Shown: positions 7,947 to 15,763 of the stretch, piece after piece
How the letters are laid out: each line of letters starts with the position of its first letter
Numbering within the stretch: the stretch's first letter is position 1
NCBI GenBank assembly: GCA_016219275.1
Contig: JACRBM010000086.1
Span: forward strand, 47,701-111,700
Reading direction: 5' to 3'
Source: Chloroflexota bacterium
GTDB lineage: Bacteria; Chloroflexota; Anaerolineae; UBA4142
DNA: 64,000 nt
Notes under the pieces: generated by a model
What the model was told of the DNA's origin: nothing
The model's input: only the letters and a program-made list of their open reading frames with translations
Databases searched by the model: none
Made by a program: the position numbers and the translations under genes

Positions 7947-8713
7947 TTGACGACCGATTTGAAAAAGGCGCTTTGCCATACTGGGTTCGTTTTTGTATCG
8001 GGTTGGGTGATTTGGAGTACGCGCCGGGTGTGATGCGTTTTGTGTTGAACGGCGCGGAAGACGACAAGTTATCGGATGCGGAGCTGGACGATCATCGCAC
8101 TGCGCCGCGTCACAAATTGCCGTGGCAACCGCCGTTGCGAATGACCGTTCGTGCGCGCTTTAGCCATCACGCCGGCGAGTTGCTTGGCACGGCAGGTTTC
8201 GGATTTTGGAACGATCCGTTCGACTGGGTCGGTAACGTGGACACGCCGCCGAACGCGCTGTGGTTTTTCTACGCGTCGCCGCAGAGCGATATGTCGTTCG
8301 TACCGAACGTGCGCGGGCATGGTTGGAAAGCCGCAATGCTGAATGGCGGCAAGGCGGATAAACTGACGATGGCGCTCGGCAATTTTGTTTTTCGTTTGCC
8401 GGGAATGAGCAAACTGGTATTTCATCTCGCGCAGTTGCGCGTCGGCGCGCACGAGACGTTGCTCGACGATGTGTCGCTCACCGAGTGGCACGCATATCGT
8501 CTCGATTGGCTTGCACACGAGGCGCGCTTTTTCGTAGACGAGGTTGAGGTCGCGCGCGCGCCGAACCCACCGCGCATGGCGCTCGGTTTTGTCGCGTGGA
8601 TTGACAACAATTACACCGCGATGGGTCCTGGACGCGATTTCTTTTTTGGGCGGATGGCGATGCAACAACGGCAGTGGATGGAATTGTCGCGCGTGCGCAT
8701 CGAAAAAATCTAG
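7943..8713 (+). CDS. Hypothetical concanavalin/GH16-like beta-sandwich protein
   Basis: 256 residues, no signal peptide and no membrane segment. The middle section, 'GTAGFGFWNDPFDWVG', the Trp/Phe-rich strands and 'WHAYRLDWLAHEARFFVDEVEV', resemble the LamG/GH16 jelly-roll fold, where the 'W-x-x-Y-x-x-x-W' strand precedes a 'F-x-V-D-G' strand. A clear GH16 catalytic E-x-D-x-x-E motif is not seen, so I would call it a lectin-like or catalytically dead relative. It is coupled to the pseudo-receiver gene upstream. The function is not known. Confidence 0.6.
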   Translation: MIDDRFEKGALPYWVRFCIGLGDLEYAPGVMRFVLNGAEDDKLSDAELDDHRTAPRHKLPWQPPLRMTVRARFSHHAGELLGTAGFGFWNDPFDWVGNVDTPPNALWFFYASPQSDMSFVPNVRGHGWKAAMLNGGKADKLTMALGNFVFRLPGMSKLVFHLAQLRVGAHETLLDDVSLTEWHAYRLDWLAHEARFFVDEVEVARAPNPPRMALGFVAWIDNNYTAMGPGRDFFFGRMAMQQRQWMELSRVRIEKI

Positions 8714-8721
8714 GTGACTGC

Positions 8722-8759
8722 TCAACCTTGCGAAGGTTTGTAAACCTTTGCAAGGTTGA
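8722..8759. repeat. AACCTTGCGAAGGTT hairpin
   Basis: 18-base arms with one mismatch and a 2-nt loop. The same core stem recurs at 25269-25309 and 51027-51085. It is preceded by GTGACTGCTC, related to the GTAACTACTC arm at the right window edge. It has no U-tract, so it is likely a repeat rather than a terminator. Confidence 0.7.
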
Positions 8760-8772
8760 AGGAAAATCTCCG

Positions 8773-9072
8773 ATGGAATCGTGGTGGATTCTGATTGTCC
8801 TGGCGTTCCTGATGGTGATTGTCCCAGTTCTCAATCAGCAATACTCTGCCAACACTGGCAAGCCATCGTTGAACCGGGAAATATTCGTGCGCGCATGGAT
8901 GACGGGCGTTATGGCGTTCGGCATTGCGATCACAACGCACGAACTCGTAGCGGCGTTGCTCTTTTTCTTTCCGATGTCTATCGCGCTGTCCATCTTTGCG
9001 GCGATGAGTTACCCGACGCGAGAAAAAGCGTATCGCGCGATGTACGAACAGAAACAGAAACGCAAATCGTAA
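8773..9072 (+). CDS. Small membrane protein, unknown function
   Basis: 99 residues. Hydrophobic segments lie at ~5-20, ~45-60 and ~62-78, and the tail is basic (EQKQKRKS). The chosen ATG lies just after the hairpin repeat at 8722. No family is recognised. It sits in a run of same-strand genes with DUF309 and ferredoxin genes downstream. Confidence 0.6.
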   Translation: MESWWILIVLAFLMVIVPVLNQQYSANTGKPSLNREIFVRAWMTGVMAFGIAITTHELVAALLFFFPMSIALSIFAAMSYPTREKAYRAMYEQKQKRKS

Positions 9073-9087
9073 GCGAGTGGTGGGACG

Positions 9088-9474
9088 ATGGATTGTCCTA
9101 GTGATTACCCAACCCCGCAGATGATTTACGCGTTCGAGCAGTTCAATCGCGGCGAGTACTGGCAGCAACACGAAACGCTCGAACAAGTTTGGCGCGCGGA
9201 AACGAACGCGAACATTCGTAATTTCTTCAAGGGAATTTTGCAGGTTGGTGTTGGCTTTCATCACCTCACGCGTTGCAACTATAACGGCGCGGTCAAAGTG
9301 TTGACGCGCGGCATCAACTATCTGCGCCCGTACGCGCCGCATTGCCTGGGTGTGGATGTCGCGCGACTGATTGATGAAGCATCGCGCGTGCTCGCTCAAG
9401 TTCAAGCGCTTGGTGCGGAACGCATCGGCGAAATCAATTTGGCTGAATTGCCGCGCGTGCACTTTAAATCGTAA
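9088..9474 (+). CDS. DUF309 domain protein
   Basis: 128 residues, all-alpha. The DUF309 core is obvious: 'FNRGEYWQQHETLEQVWR' (the F-N-x-G-x-(Y/F)-x-x-x-H-E-x-L-E-x-x-W motif), then 'NFFKGILQVGVGFHHL'. The paired His and Glu residues suggest a metal or ligand site, but no biochemical role is established for the family. The start is 15 bp after the previous stop. Confidence 0.85.
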   Translation: MDCPSDYPTPQMIYAFEQFNRGEYWQQHETLEQVWRAETNANIRNFFKGILQVGVGFHHLTRCNYNGAVKVLTRGINYLRPYAPHCLGVDVARLIDEASRVLAQVQALGAERIGEINLAELPRVHFKS

Positions 9475-9510
9475 ATCGAAAAACCAAAATCCAAAATCTA
9501 AAATGGAGGA
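9475..9510. repeat. AAATCGAAAAACCAAAATCC simple repeat
   Basis: Short A-rich iteration, related to 7001-7048, ending just before a good AGGAGG ribosome-binding site for the ferredoxin gene. Confidence 0.5.
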
Positions 9511-9513
9511 CCC

Positions 9514-9756
9514 ATGGCATACGTGATTGCCGAGCCGTGCATCGGCGTGAAAGATAAATCCTGCGTGAATGTGTGTCCCGTGGATTGCATTCACGGAACG
9601 GACAGCGACGAAATGTTGTACATCCAGCCGGACGAGTGCATTGATTGCGGCGCGTGCGCGCCCGAATGTCCGGTCAGTGCGATTTATCCGGCAGAGGATG
9701 TGCCGGCGCAGTGGAAATCGTTTATTCAAAAGAACGCCGATTATTTCAAAAAATAA
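9514..9756 (+). CDS. Ferredoxin (FdxA-like, two iron-sulfur clusters)
   Basis: 80 residues; GGAGG stands 6 nt before the ATG. The first cluster is ligated by 'CIGVKDKSCVNVCPVDC', in the 7Fe style with a long gap between the first and second Cys. The second is 'CIDCGACAPECPVSAI', a full C-x2-C-x2-C-x3-C-P motif. The arrangement and the C-terminal 'KNADYFKK' match FdxA-type 3Fe-4S/4Fe-4S ferredoxins. It should act as a soluble low-potential electron carrier; its partner is not evident nearby. Confidence 0.93.
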   Translation: MAYVIAEPCIGVKDKSCVNVCPVDCIHGTDSDEMLYIQPDECIDCGACAPECPVSAIYPAEDVPAQWKSFIQKNADYFKK

Positions 9757-9767
9757 GGTGAATCGCA

Positions 9768-10712
9768 ATGGCGCGCGCGCGACTTGTATCAAGTTTCCTG
9801 TTTACACTGTGGCTTGTCGCATGCGCCGCGCCTACGCCAATTCCATTGCCCACACCAACGCCAACGCGCGTGTTGATCCCCGCGTCCACCCCATCGCGCG
9901 TACCCGCAACGGCGACATTGATCGCGCCCACGCCAACACATCAACCGCTCAGTACTCCGCTTCCCATTATTGTTCCGTCGTCCACTCCGCGCCCGCGTCA
10001 ATTCGATGATACGGACACGCGCGCGTTACTCGGCGCGCTGTTCCCGAATATGAAACTCGTCCCAATCGTGGACGCGTTCACCGTGAACGACGATCCGGAT
10101 TGGCAACTGTGGATTACCTCGCGCGTCGAGGGACAGTTCGTTCAGGGTACTGCGCCGGAACTCGCGGCGATTGTCGCGCACCAAGCGCCGCGTCTCACGC
10201 CCGATCTCGCGCAACAGTACGCGCCGATGGGTTCGTTCCTCGCACTGTTTCAAAAGCGCGAGGGCAAACTGGTCCCAACTCAGCGCGCGTTTCTTTTTCC
10301 GACCGATCTCTCGCCGCTGACGTTCGAGGTGACGATTGAGCGCGCAACCGATTTTGATCGCGATGGACAGAATGAAATGCTCATCCTCACAAGCGCGACG
10401 CGGATGGGCATCACCACCATCGCGGCATTTTTGTACCAATGGGATGATCCACAGTTCGTGGAACTGTGGTCGGCAGAGATCGGAAGCGACAATACCGGCG
10501 CGGTCAATCAAGCCGAGTACGCGATTGTCGAGCCGACGATTCGTCTCGCCGATCTCGACGGCGATGGGTTTGATGAAATCATCGTTGAGGCGACGCGTAT
10601 CGAGTACGCCAAAGACGACCAGGGCTTGGCGAACCTCGACCGCGAGGTCGCGCGGCGGACGACACAACGCGTGTATCGGTGGGATGGGACGACGTTTGCG
10701 TTGATGCCTTGA
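9768..10712 (+). CDS. Predicted lipoprotein with Pro/Thr linker and FG-GAP-like segments
   Basis: 314 residues. A signal peptide ends in the lipobox L-V-A-C (Cys ~19), followed by a ~50-residue linker of Thr-Pro repeats. The globular part contains two 'DxDxDGxxE' segments (DRDGQNEML and DLDGDGFDEIIVE), resembling the Ca-binding motif of FG-GAP/VCBS repeats. It is likely anchored in the membrane with the domain outside. Function is unknown. Confidence 0.7.
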   Translation: MARARLVSSFLFTLWLVACAAPTPIPLPTPTPTRVLIPASTPSRVPATATLIAPTPTHQPLSTPLPIIVPSSTPRPRQFDDTDTRALLGALFPNMKLVPIVDAFTVNDDPDWQLWITSRVEGQFVQGTAPELAAIVAHQAPRLTPDLAQQYAPMGSFLALFQKREGKLVPTQRAFLFPTDLSPLTFEVTIERATDFDRDGQNEMLILTSATRMGITTIAAFLYQWDDPQFVELWSAEIGSDNTGAVNQAEYAIVEPTIRLADLDGDGFDEIIVEATRIEYAKDDQGLANLDREVARRTTQRVYRWDGTTFALMP

Positions 10713-10717
10713 TTCGT

Positions 10718-10747
10718 TTGACAGTGTTTTAGCACTGCGTTTATAAT
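10718..10747 (+). promoter_or_regulatory. Consensus sigma-70 promoter
   Basis: TTGACA (10718-10723), an 18-bp spacer and TATAAT (10742-10747), both perfect hexamers. The leader to the DinB-family ATG is about 45 nt and contains a GGAGG ribosome-binding site. Confidence 0.85.
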
Positions 10748-10798
10748 GCCACCAACCAGGTAGGGAACGCTCCCCGAGCGTTTCCCGTGGAGGATCAA

Positions 10799-11296
10799 AT
10801 GAATCGTGCGCGCAAAGCTTTGATGGATCGTCTGGAAACGAGCGGCAACGAGTTTGTCGCGTACCTCGCGCAACTTTCCGAAGAAGACATTCGTGCGGTG
10901 CCCGCGCCGACCGAGTGGAGCATTCATCAAGTCGTCGCACACATGCGCGATACCGAGCAACACGTTTTTCTCGCGCGGACGATCCGTATCACGCAAGAAG
11001 CGCATCCCACCGTCGCGTCGTTCGATCAGAACGCGTGGCAGCGCGAGCATTATTCGCCGGACGAACCGATCAAAAACATCGTACGTGAATTTCGCGCCGC
11101 GCGGCGCAAGTTGGTCGCGTTGCTCCGCAAGACGACCGAGAAGGATTGGGCGAACTGGGCGGGGCATCCCGAGTACAAAAAAATCTCCCTCGACTGGATC
11201 ACGATGCACAACTATCATCACACGCTCGAACATGTCGCGCAGATTGGCTACGCGCGCGAGAAAGCAGTGCTTGCCAAGGTGCAGGAGGCAAAGTGA
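10799..11296 (+). CDS. DinB-family (DfsB) protein
   Basis: 165 residues, start at the ATG 5 nt after GGAGG. The first helix pattern and 'VPAPTEWSIHQVVAHMRDTEQH' give the P-x-x-x-x-W-S-x-x-x-x-x-x-H motif of the DinB/DfsB four-helix bundle, with later His residues (MHNYHHTLEH) completing a metal site. Family members include thiol-dependent S-transferases. It is translationally coupled to the following LiaF-like gene, whose GTG overlaps this stop. Confidence 0.85.
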   Translation: MNRARKALMDRLETSGNEFVAYLAQLSEEDIRAVPAPTEWSIHQVVAHMRDTEQHVFLARTIRITQEAHPTVASFDQNAWQREHYSPDEPIKNIVREFRAARRKLVALLRKTTEKDWANWAGHPEYKKISLDWITMHNYHHTLEHVAQIGYAREKAVLAKVQEAK

Positions 11297-11835
11297 GAAC
11301 GGGACGCGTTTTTGGCGCATTGGTCTTGATCGGACTTGGTGTACTCTTGTTGTTGGGCAACCTCAACATTTTTATTTTTCGTTGGGACATGTTGGGTCCG
11401 CTGTTTCTGATTTTGATCGGCGTGTGGCTCGTTTCGCGCGCGTTCGTGCCGGGTTGGGGACACAGCAGCGGCGACGTTTTCGCCGGTATCGGCGAATATC
11501 GTCCTGATTTGAGCGGTAAGGAAATACGCCGCGAAAAATTTTCGTACGGCATCGGTGACTCGCGGGTGGATCTCACGCGCGCTACATTCCTTGATGGCGA
11601 GAACGTGGTCGAGGCGTCGCAAGGCATCGGCGAGTTGCGTGTGACTGTGCCGCGCGATCTCGCGCTGCGCGTGCGCGCGAGCGCCGGGATGGGCGAGGCG
11701 CGTTTGTTCGACGAACAGGACGCCGGGATTGACCCGCATGTCGAATTTCAATCCCAGGATTACGCGACGGCGACGCGCAAGTTGAATTTGACCGCGCACG
11801 TGGGACTGGGCGCGGTGCGCGTGACGCGCGCGTGA
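11293..11835 (+). CDS. LiaF/toast-rack-like envelope-stress membrane protein
   Basis: 180 residues from a GTG that overlaps the upstream TGA and follows AGGAGG. Residues ~5-50 hold two hydrophobic helices of the LiaI/LiaF type (GLGVLLLLGNLNIF, LGPLFLILIGVWLV). The C-terminal half, 'GDSRVDLTRATF...GIGELRVTVPRDL...GMGEARLFD', is the beta-rich LiaF C-terminal domain. LiaF proteins repress LiaRS-type two-component systems sensing membrane damage. No LiaRS pair adjoins, but PspA- and SPFH-type genes occur at 34-40 kb. Confidence 0.78.
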   Translation: MRTGRVFGALVLIGLGVLLLLGNLNIFIFRWDMLGPLFLILIGVWLVSRAFVPGWGHSSGDVFAGIGEYRPDLSGKEIRREKFSYGIGDSRVDLTRATFLDGENVVEASQGIGELRVTVPRDLALRVRASAGMGEARLFDEQDAGIDPHVEFQSQDYATATRKLNLTAHVGLGAVRVTRA

Positions 11836-11850
11836 CGAGGAGACGCGACA

Positions 11851-12624
11851 ATGCCATTCGAAAATGTGATCGCCGCGACTGAAGATGCGGTGGGCTTGAT
11901 TCAACTTAATCGCCCCAAAGTGTTGAACGCGTTGAACGGCGCATTGATGACGGAGCTCGTGAGCGCGTTGGAGCAATTCGACGCGGACGATGCGGTGCGG
12001 TGTTGCGTGATTTTCGGTAGTGCGCGCGCGTTCAGCGCCGGCGCGGATATTAGCGCGATGAAGGACGCGTCGCCGGTCGAAATGCTCAAGCACGATTGGA
12101 TCGCGACCTGGGATCGCGTTCGCAAAATTACCAAGCCGATGATCGCGGCGGTAAGCGGGTATTGTCTGGGCGGTGGCTGTGAACTCGCGATGTCGTGCGA
12201 CATCATTCTCGCGTCCGAGTCCGCGCAATTCGCACAACCGGAAATCAACATTGGCGTGATTCCTGGCGCGGGCGGCACGCAACGATTGCCGCGCGCCATT
12301 GGTAAATCGCGCGCGATGGAGTTGATCCTCACCGGCAAGACGATGGACGCGCGCGAGGCCGAGCGACGCGGACTCGTGTCGCGCGTCGTGTCGGTCGAAA
12401 CGTATTTGGATGAAGCCAAGTCGCTCGCGCGCGACATTGCGTCCAAGCCGCCGCTCGCCGTGCGCCTCGCGAAAGAGTCGGTCAACAAAGTGTACGAAAT
12501 GTCGTTGGGCGAAGGATTGGAATATGAGCGTCGTTCATTCTACTTGTTGTTCGCGACCGAAGACCAACGTGAAGGGATGGACGCGTTTCTCAATAAACGG
12601 AAACCGGAGTGGAGAGGCAAGTGA
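11851..12624 (+). CDS. Enoyl-CoA hydratase/crotonase family protein
   Basis: 257 residues. The oxyanion-hole segments are 'FSAGADISAM' and 'GYCLGGGCELAMSCD'. Both Glu residues that catalyse hydration in classical crotonases are present: one in GGGCELAM and one in QPEINIGVIPGAGGTQRL. That supports a genuine 2-enoyl-CoA hydratase rather than a divergent family member. A good AGGAG lies upstream. The stop overlaps the GTG start of the next gene. Confidence 0.92.
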   Translation: MPFENVIAATEDAVGLIQLNRPKVLNALNGALMTELVSALEQFDADDAVRCCVIFGSARAFSAGADISAMKDASPVEMLKHDWIATWDRVRKITKPMIAAVSGYCLGGGCELAMSCDIILASESAQFAQPEINIGVIPGAGGTQRLPRAIGKSRAMELILTGKTMDAREAERRGLVSRVVSVETYLDEAKSLARDIASKPPLAVRLAKESVNKVYEMSLGEGLEYERRSFYLLFATEDQREGMDAFLNKRKPEWRGK

Positions 12625-12992
12625 CAAATTCAATAGACCCCGAATTGATTACGATCATCGAAGGACCGACGCCGGATTTTCGTGTGGTGATGGACCCGTG
12701 GTCGTTGTCCGTGCTGGAAGGAAGTTCCGCGTACATCGTTGCGGCATGCCAGGTGCGTTCGTTCAAGGGCGAGGAGTTGATGGAGCGTTGCCAGCGCGCG
12801 TGGCGCGAACATCGTCCGACGCGGCTCGATTATCGTCAGATGGATGGCTTGCGCCGACAAGTTGAGATCGTGGGCGCGCGGCTCGAAAAAGTTGACGAGG
12901 TGGACGTGCTGAATTTGTGGGTGCGTCAGCCGGTCAAGCGGCTCATCAATATCTCGGGCGAAGATTCGCTGAAATTTGGGAACGAGGAATGA
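12621..12992 (+). CDS. Hypothetical protein between crotonase and oxidoreductase
   Basis: 123 residues from a GTG overlapping the crotonase stop, with GGAGAGG upstream. It is predicted soluble, with an alpha/beta mix and no signal peptide. 'MDPWSLSVLEGSSAYIVAAC' and 'LWVRQPVKRLINISG' are its most distinctive stretches. The stop overlaps the ATG of the dehydrogenase by 4 bp (ATGA). No family is recognised. Confidence 0.65.
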   Translation: MTNSIDPELITIIEGPTPDFRVVMDPWSLSVLEGSSAYIVAACQVRSFKGEELMERCQRAWREHRPTRLDYRQMDGLRRQVEIVGARLEKVDEVDVLNLWVRQPVKRLINISGEDSLKFGNEE

Positions 12993-14053
12993 AGCCCGTT
13001 CGCGTCGGCATCGTCGGCTTGGGCTGGGGGCAACTTCAGATCGAATCGTTTCGCCGCGTGCGCGGCGTCGAAATCGCGGCGGTGTGCGATCAAAATATCG
13101 CGCGCGCGAATGAACTCGCAAGCCGATACAAAATCGCGCGCGCGTGTGACGACGCGAAAGAGTTGATGCAACTGCCGGACGTTGATCTCGTCAGCATCGC
13201 AACGCCGCCCGAAACGCAGAACGATCTCGTGCGCGCGGCGATTCACGCGCGCAAGCACGTCCTTTGCGAAAAGCCGTTGGGCGTGAATGTGCGCGATGCC
13301 GAATCAGTACTCGCCTTGGCGCGCGAACATGCGTTGGTTCACGCGCTCGATTTTGAAATGCGTTTCTTGCCCGCGCTCGCGTACGCCAAAGAACTGATTG
13401 ATGAAGAGTACCTGGGTGTATTGCATCGGGTTGACGTGACGATGACGCTCGAGCAACCCTGGGGACACGAACATGGCAATTGGGCGGCGGACGATGCGCG
13501 CGGCGGCGGTATTTTGGCGGAACTGGGTCTGCACTTTTTCGATATTTTGCGCTGGTGGTTCGGCGATGTGGTCGCGGTTCTCGCGGAACGGCAAACCCAC
13601 TTTGCGACGATCAAGCGCGCGAAAGAAAAAGGCGATGGCATCCAACTACAAACCGTCACCGGCGACGACGCGTTCTGGTGTGTGCTTCGTTTCGCGCGCA
13701 GCGGGCAGGCGCGCGTGAATTTCGTTTCGGGCGCGCGTCACGATCCGGGGTGGACGATGAGCGCGTACGGTTCGAGCGGTACGCTCGTCGTGCAGGGCGG
13801 CGGCTTGCTCGGCAGGCGCGACGGGGATCGCGAAATGGCGATTCTGCCGATTCCGAAACGACTCGAACTCGGCGACAATCCGCGCGACCCGTTGATGTGG
13901 AGCATGGTCAAGTTGTTCGAGCGTGTCGTCGCAAAAATCAATCATGCGCCAGATGCGAAACCGTTTCCGGATTTTCACGATGGAGTTCAAGCCGCGCGAA
14001 TCGTTCACGCGATTCGGTGCGCGGCGCAAGAAAAAAAGTGGGTGGATGTGTGA
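12989..14053 (+). CDS. Gfo/Idh/MocA-family oxidoreductase
   Basis: 354 residues. The start is at the ATG that overlaps the preceding TGA; upstream in-frame sequence belongs to the previous gene. The N-terminal Rossmann fold shows 'VGIVGLGWG' (GxGxxG variant) and 'VCDQN'. The family catalytic Lys sits in 'HVLCEKPLGVN'. The C-terminal alpha/beta domain has 'GGGILAELGLHFFDILRWWFG', the usual G-x-x-D/E-x-x-x-H-x-x-D pattern. It should use NAD(P) on a sugar or cyclitol-like substrate; specificity is unknown. Confidence 0.9.
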   Translation: MKPVRVGIVGLGWGQLQIESFRRVRGVEIAAVCDQNIARANELASRYKIARACDDAKELMQLPDVDLVSIATPPETQNDLVRAAIHARKHVLCEKPLGVNVRDAESVLALAREHALVHALDFEMRFLPALAYAKELIDEEYLGVLHRVDVTMTLEQPWGHEHGNWAADDARGGGILAELGLHFFDILRWWFGDVVAVLAERQTHFATIKRAKEKGDGIQLQTVTGDDAFWCVLRFARSGQARVNFVSGARHDPGWTMSAYGSSGTLVVQGGGLLGRRDGDREMAILPIPKRLELGDNPRDPLMWSMVKLFERVVAKINHAPDAKPFPDFHDGVQAARIVHAIRCAAQEKKWVDV

Positions 14054-14059
14054 GTGGCG

Positions 14060-14105
14060 GATGGTGGGTGGCAAGTTTGAAATCGAAAACCGAAAATCCA
14101 AGAGA
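14060..14105. repeat. Simple repeat spacer
   Basis: GGCGGATGGTGGGTGG and AAATCGAAAACCGAAAATCC units, the same families as elsewhere in the window. Confidence 0.5.
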
Positions 14106-14111
14106 GGGTTT

Positions 14112-14543
14112 ATGGCTGATCGCAAAACTCAAAAACTGCTCGAAGGTTTGCAAAGCGATTTGGAACGCGAACTGCGCGCGGTTTTGCAATATATGTACCA
14201 ATCGTCTGTTTTACTTGGCATCCGCGCGGTGACGGTTGCGCCGTATCTACGCCGCGAAGCCGAAGACGAACTCAAGCACGTCGCGTTTCTATGCGACCAA
14301 ATCGTAAACCTGGGTGGTGTCCCGAAACTCGCGTCGCCGAAACTCAGCGAGGCGAAAGAGTTACGGCAAATGCTCGACAACGATCTCGCGCTCGAGCGCG
14401 AAGCGGTGCTCGAATACCGCGAACGCGCCAAACAAGCCGAACTCGCCGGCGAAATCGGTTTGAAATTGCGACTTGAAGAATTGTTGGCGGAAGAAACCGA
14501 CCATCTGCGCCAACTCGAACGCATCTTGCGCGGCTGGGAATAA
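14112..14543 (+). CDS. Ferritin-like (bacterioferritin-type) di-iron protein
   Basis: 143 residues. The ATG at 14112 gives the natural length. Four helices carry the carboxylate/His pattern of the ferritin-like fold: 'LERELRAVLQYMYQ', 'REAEDELKHVAFL' (E-x-x-H), 'LALEREAVLEYRERAKQ' and 'LAEETDHLRQLERIL' (E-x-x-H). This matches di-iron ligands of bacterioferritin and Dps-like relatives. There is no obvious haem-binding Met and no ferroxidase assignment can be made from sequence alone. Confidence 0.85.
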   Translation: MADRKTQKLLEGLQSDLERELRAVLQYMYQSSVLLGIRAVTVAPYLRREAEDELKHVAFLCDQIVNLGGVPKLASPKLSEAKELRQMLDNDLALEREAVLEYRERAKQAELAGEIGLKLRLEELLAEETDHLRQLERILRGWE

Positions 14544-14576
14544 GTACGTCGAAATTCTCATTGCATTTTGTGTGGG

Positions 14577-14640
14577 AGCAGGGGAGCAGAGGCGCGGGGG
14601 TGAAAAAATCTCCCCTGCACCCGGGCTCCCCTGCTTCCTT
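14577..14640. repeat. GGGGAGCAGAGG/CTCCCCTGC repeat
   Basis: G-rich half 'GGGAGCAGGGGAGCAG' is followed by a pyrimidine-rich half 'CTCCCCTGCACCCGGGCTC', which can pair to form an imperfect hairpin downstream of the ferritin-like gene. Confidence 0.55.
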
Positions 14641-14652
14641 GTTCTATGTTGG

Positions 14653-14681
14653 TTGTGCTTTGTCGTGTCCTAAGGTATAAT
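14653..14681 (+). promoter_or_regulatory. Sigma-70-type promoter
   Basis: TTGTGC (14653-14658), a 17-bp spacer and a perfect TATAAT (14676-14681), 32 nt upstream of the methyltransferase ATG, which has a GGAG site. Confidence 0.7.
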
Positions 14682-14713
14682 CGCGAAGAGAAAATTTTTG
14701 ATCGGAGTGTGCT

Positions 14714-15763
14714 ATGGCTCGTCGCGCGACGCGCGTTGAAGATTCTGCCAATCGCGAAGTGTTGGATGATTTGTTATTTGGGCTAGCCAAGACTGCGGTA
14801 CTCAAAGCCGCGATTGAACTCGAAGTCTGTACGCGAATCGCGGAAGGACATCGCACGGTGCCAGCACTCGCGCGCATCGGCGGTGCGGGCGAACGCGGCA
14901 CCCGCATCTTGCTCGACGCGATGTGCTTTATCGGTTTGTTGTCGCGCGACCGCACCGAATACAAACTATCGCCAACCGCGGACGCGTTTCTCGTGAAAGG
15001 CAAGCCTACGTACTTTGGCGACGCCTTCCTGGGTGGATTAGCGTGGGATGCGCGCGGACAGTTAAGCAAGACAGTCCGCACCGGCAAGCCGATGGTCGCG
15101 GCGGCGAGCGACGCGTTCGAACCGATCTGGGCGGGCTATGCCGCGTCGCATCTGGCGGATTGGCAACGACAACTCGGCGACTATAACGCGATGTGGGACA
15201 AGGTCGCGATTGCCTCCGATCTCAAAACGTTGCGCGTGCTCGATGTCGCGTGCGGTTCCGGCATCACGTCGTTCGCGCTCGCGAAACGATTTTCCGTTGC
15301 GCGCGTGGTTGCGCTCGACCGCGCGATGATTCTGCCGTACGCCAAGCAACTCGCCGAGGCGATGGGCATCGCGTCCCAGGTTTCCTTCGTCGCCGGCGAT
15401 GCGCTCAACTTTGACGCGCGCCCCGATTCGTTCGACCTCGTGTTGTTTAGCAGTATCACGCAGTACCTCAGCCCGGAGCAAATCATCGGCGCGTTCCGCA
15501 AGGCGTACGAATCGCTCGTGCCGAACGGACGCATCGTCATCACCGCGCCGATCCTGGACGACGACCACAAAGGTCCAGGCGAAGTGCCGCTCGCCGCGAT
15601 GGAACCCTTGCTCTTTAGCGCGGACGGCGACGTGTATCCGTTCGTCGAATATCGCGGCATGTTGGAAGCGACCGGCTTTTCCGAAGTGACGAGTCACAAA
15701 GACGATTGGGGTCTCGTCACTGCGCGCCGCATCGAAAAAACTCAACCCAAGGGACAAGGATGA
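14714..15763 (+). CDS. SAM-dependent methyltransferase with N-terminal dimerisation domain
   Basis: 349 residues. Residues ~15-90 form a winged-helix dimerisation domain. The Rossmann methyltransferase follows: motif I 'VLDVACGSGITSFAL', an acidic ribose loop 'VVALDRA', 'VAGDALNF', and 'VLFSSITQYL'. The two-domain arrangement is that of O-methyltransferase family 2, which often acts on phenolic or quinone-like substrates. Coupled to the dehydrogenase downstream by a 4-bp overlap, so both probably modify the same compound. Confidence 0.85.
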   Translation: MARRATRVEDSANREVLDDLLFGLAKTAVLKAAIELEVCTRIAEGHRTVPALARIGGAGERGTRILLDAMCFIGLLSRDRTEYKLSPTADAFLVKGKPTYFGDAFLGGLAWDARGQLSKTVRTGKPMVAAASDAFEPIWAGYAASHLADWQRQLGDYNAMWDKVAIASDLKTLRVLDVACGSGITSFALAKRFSVARVVALDRAMILPYAKQLAEAMGIASQVSFVAGDALNFDARPDSFDLVLFSSITQYLSPEQIIGAFRKAYESLVPNGRIVITAPILDDDHKGPGEVPLAAMEPLLFSADGDVYPFVEYRGMLEATGFSEVTSHKDDWGLVTARRIEKTQPKGQG

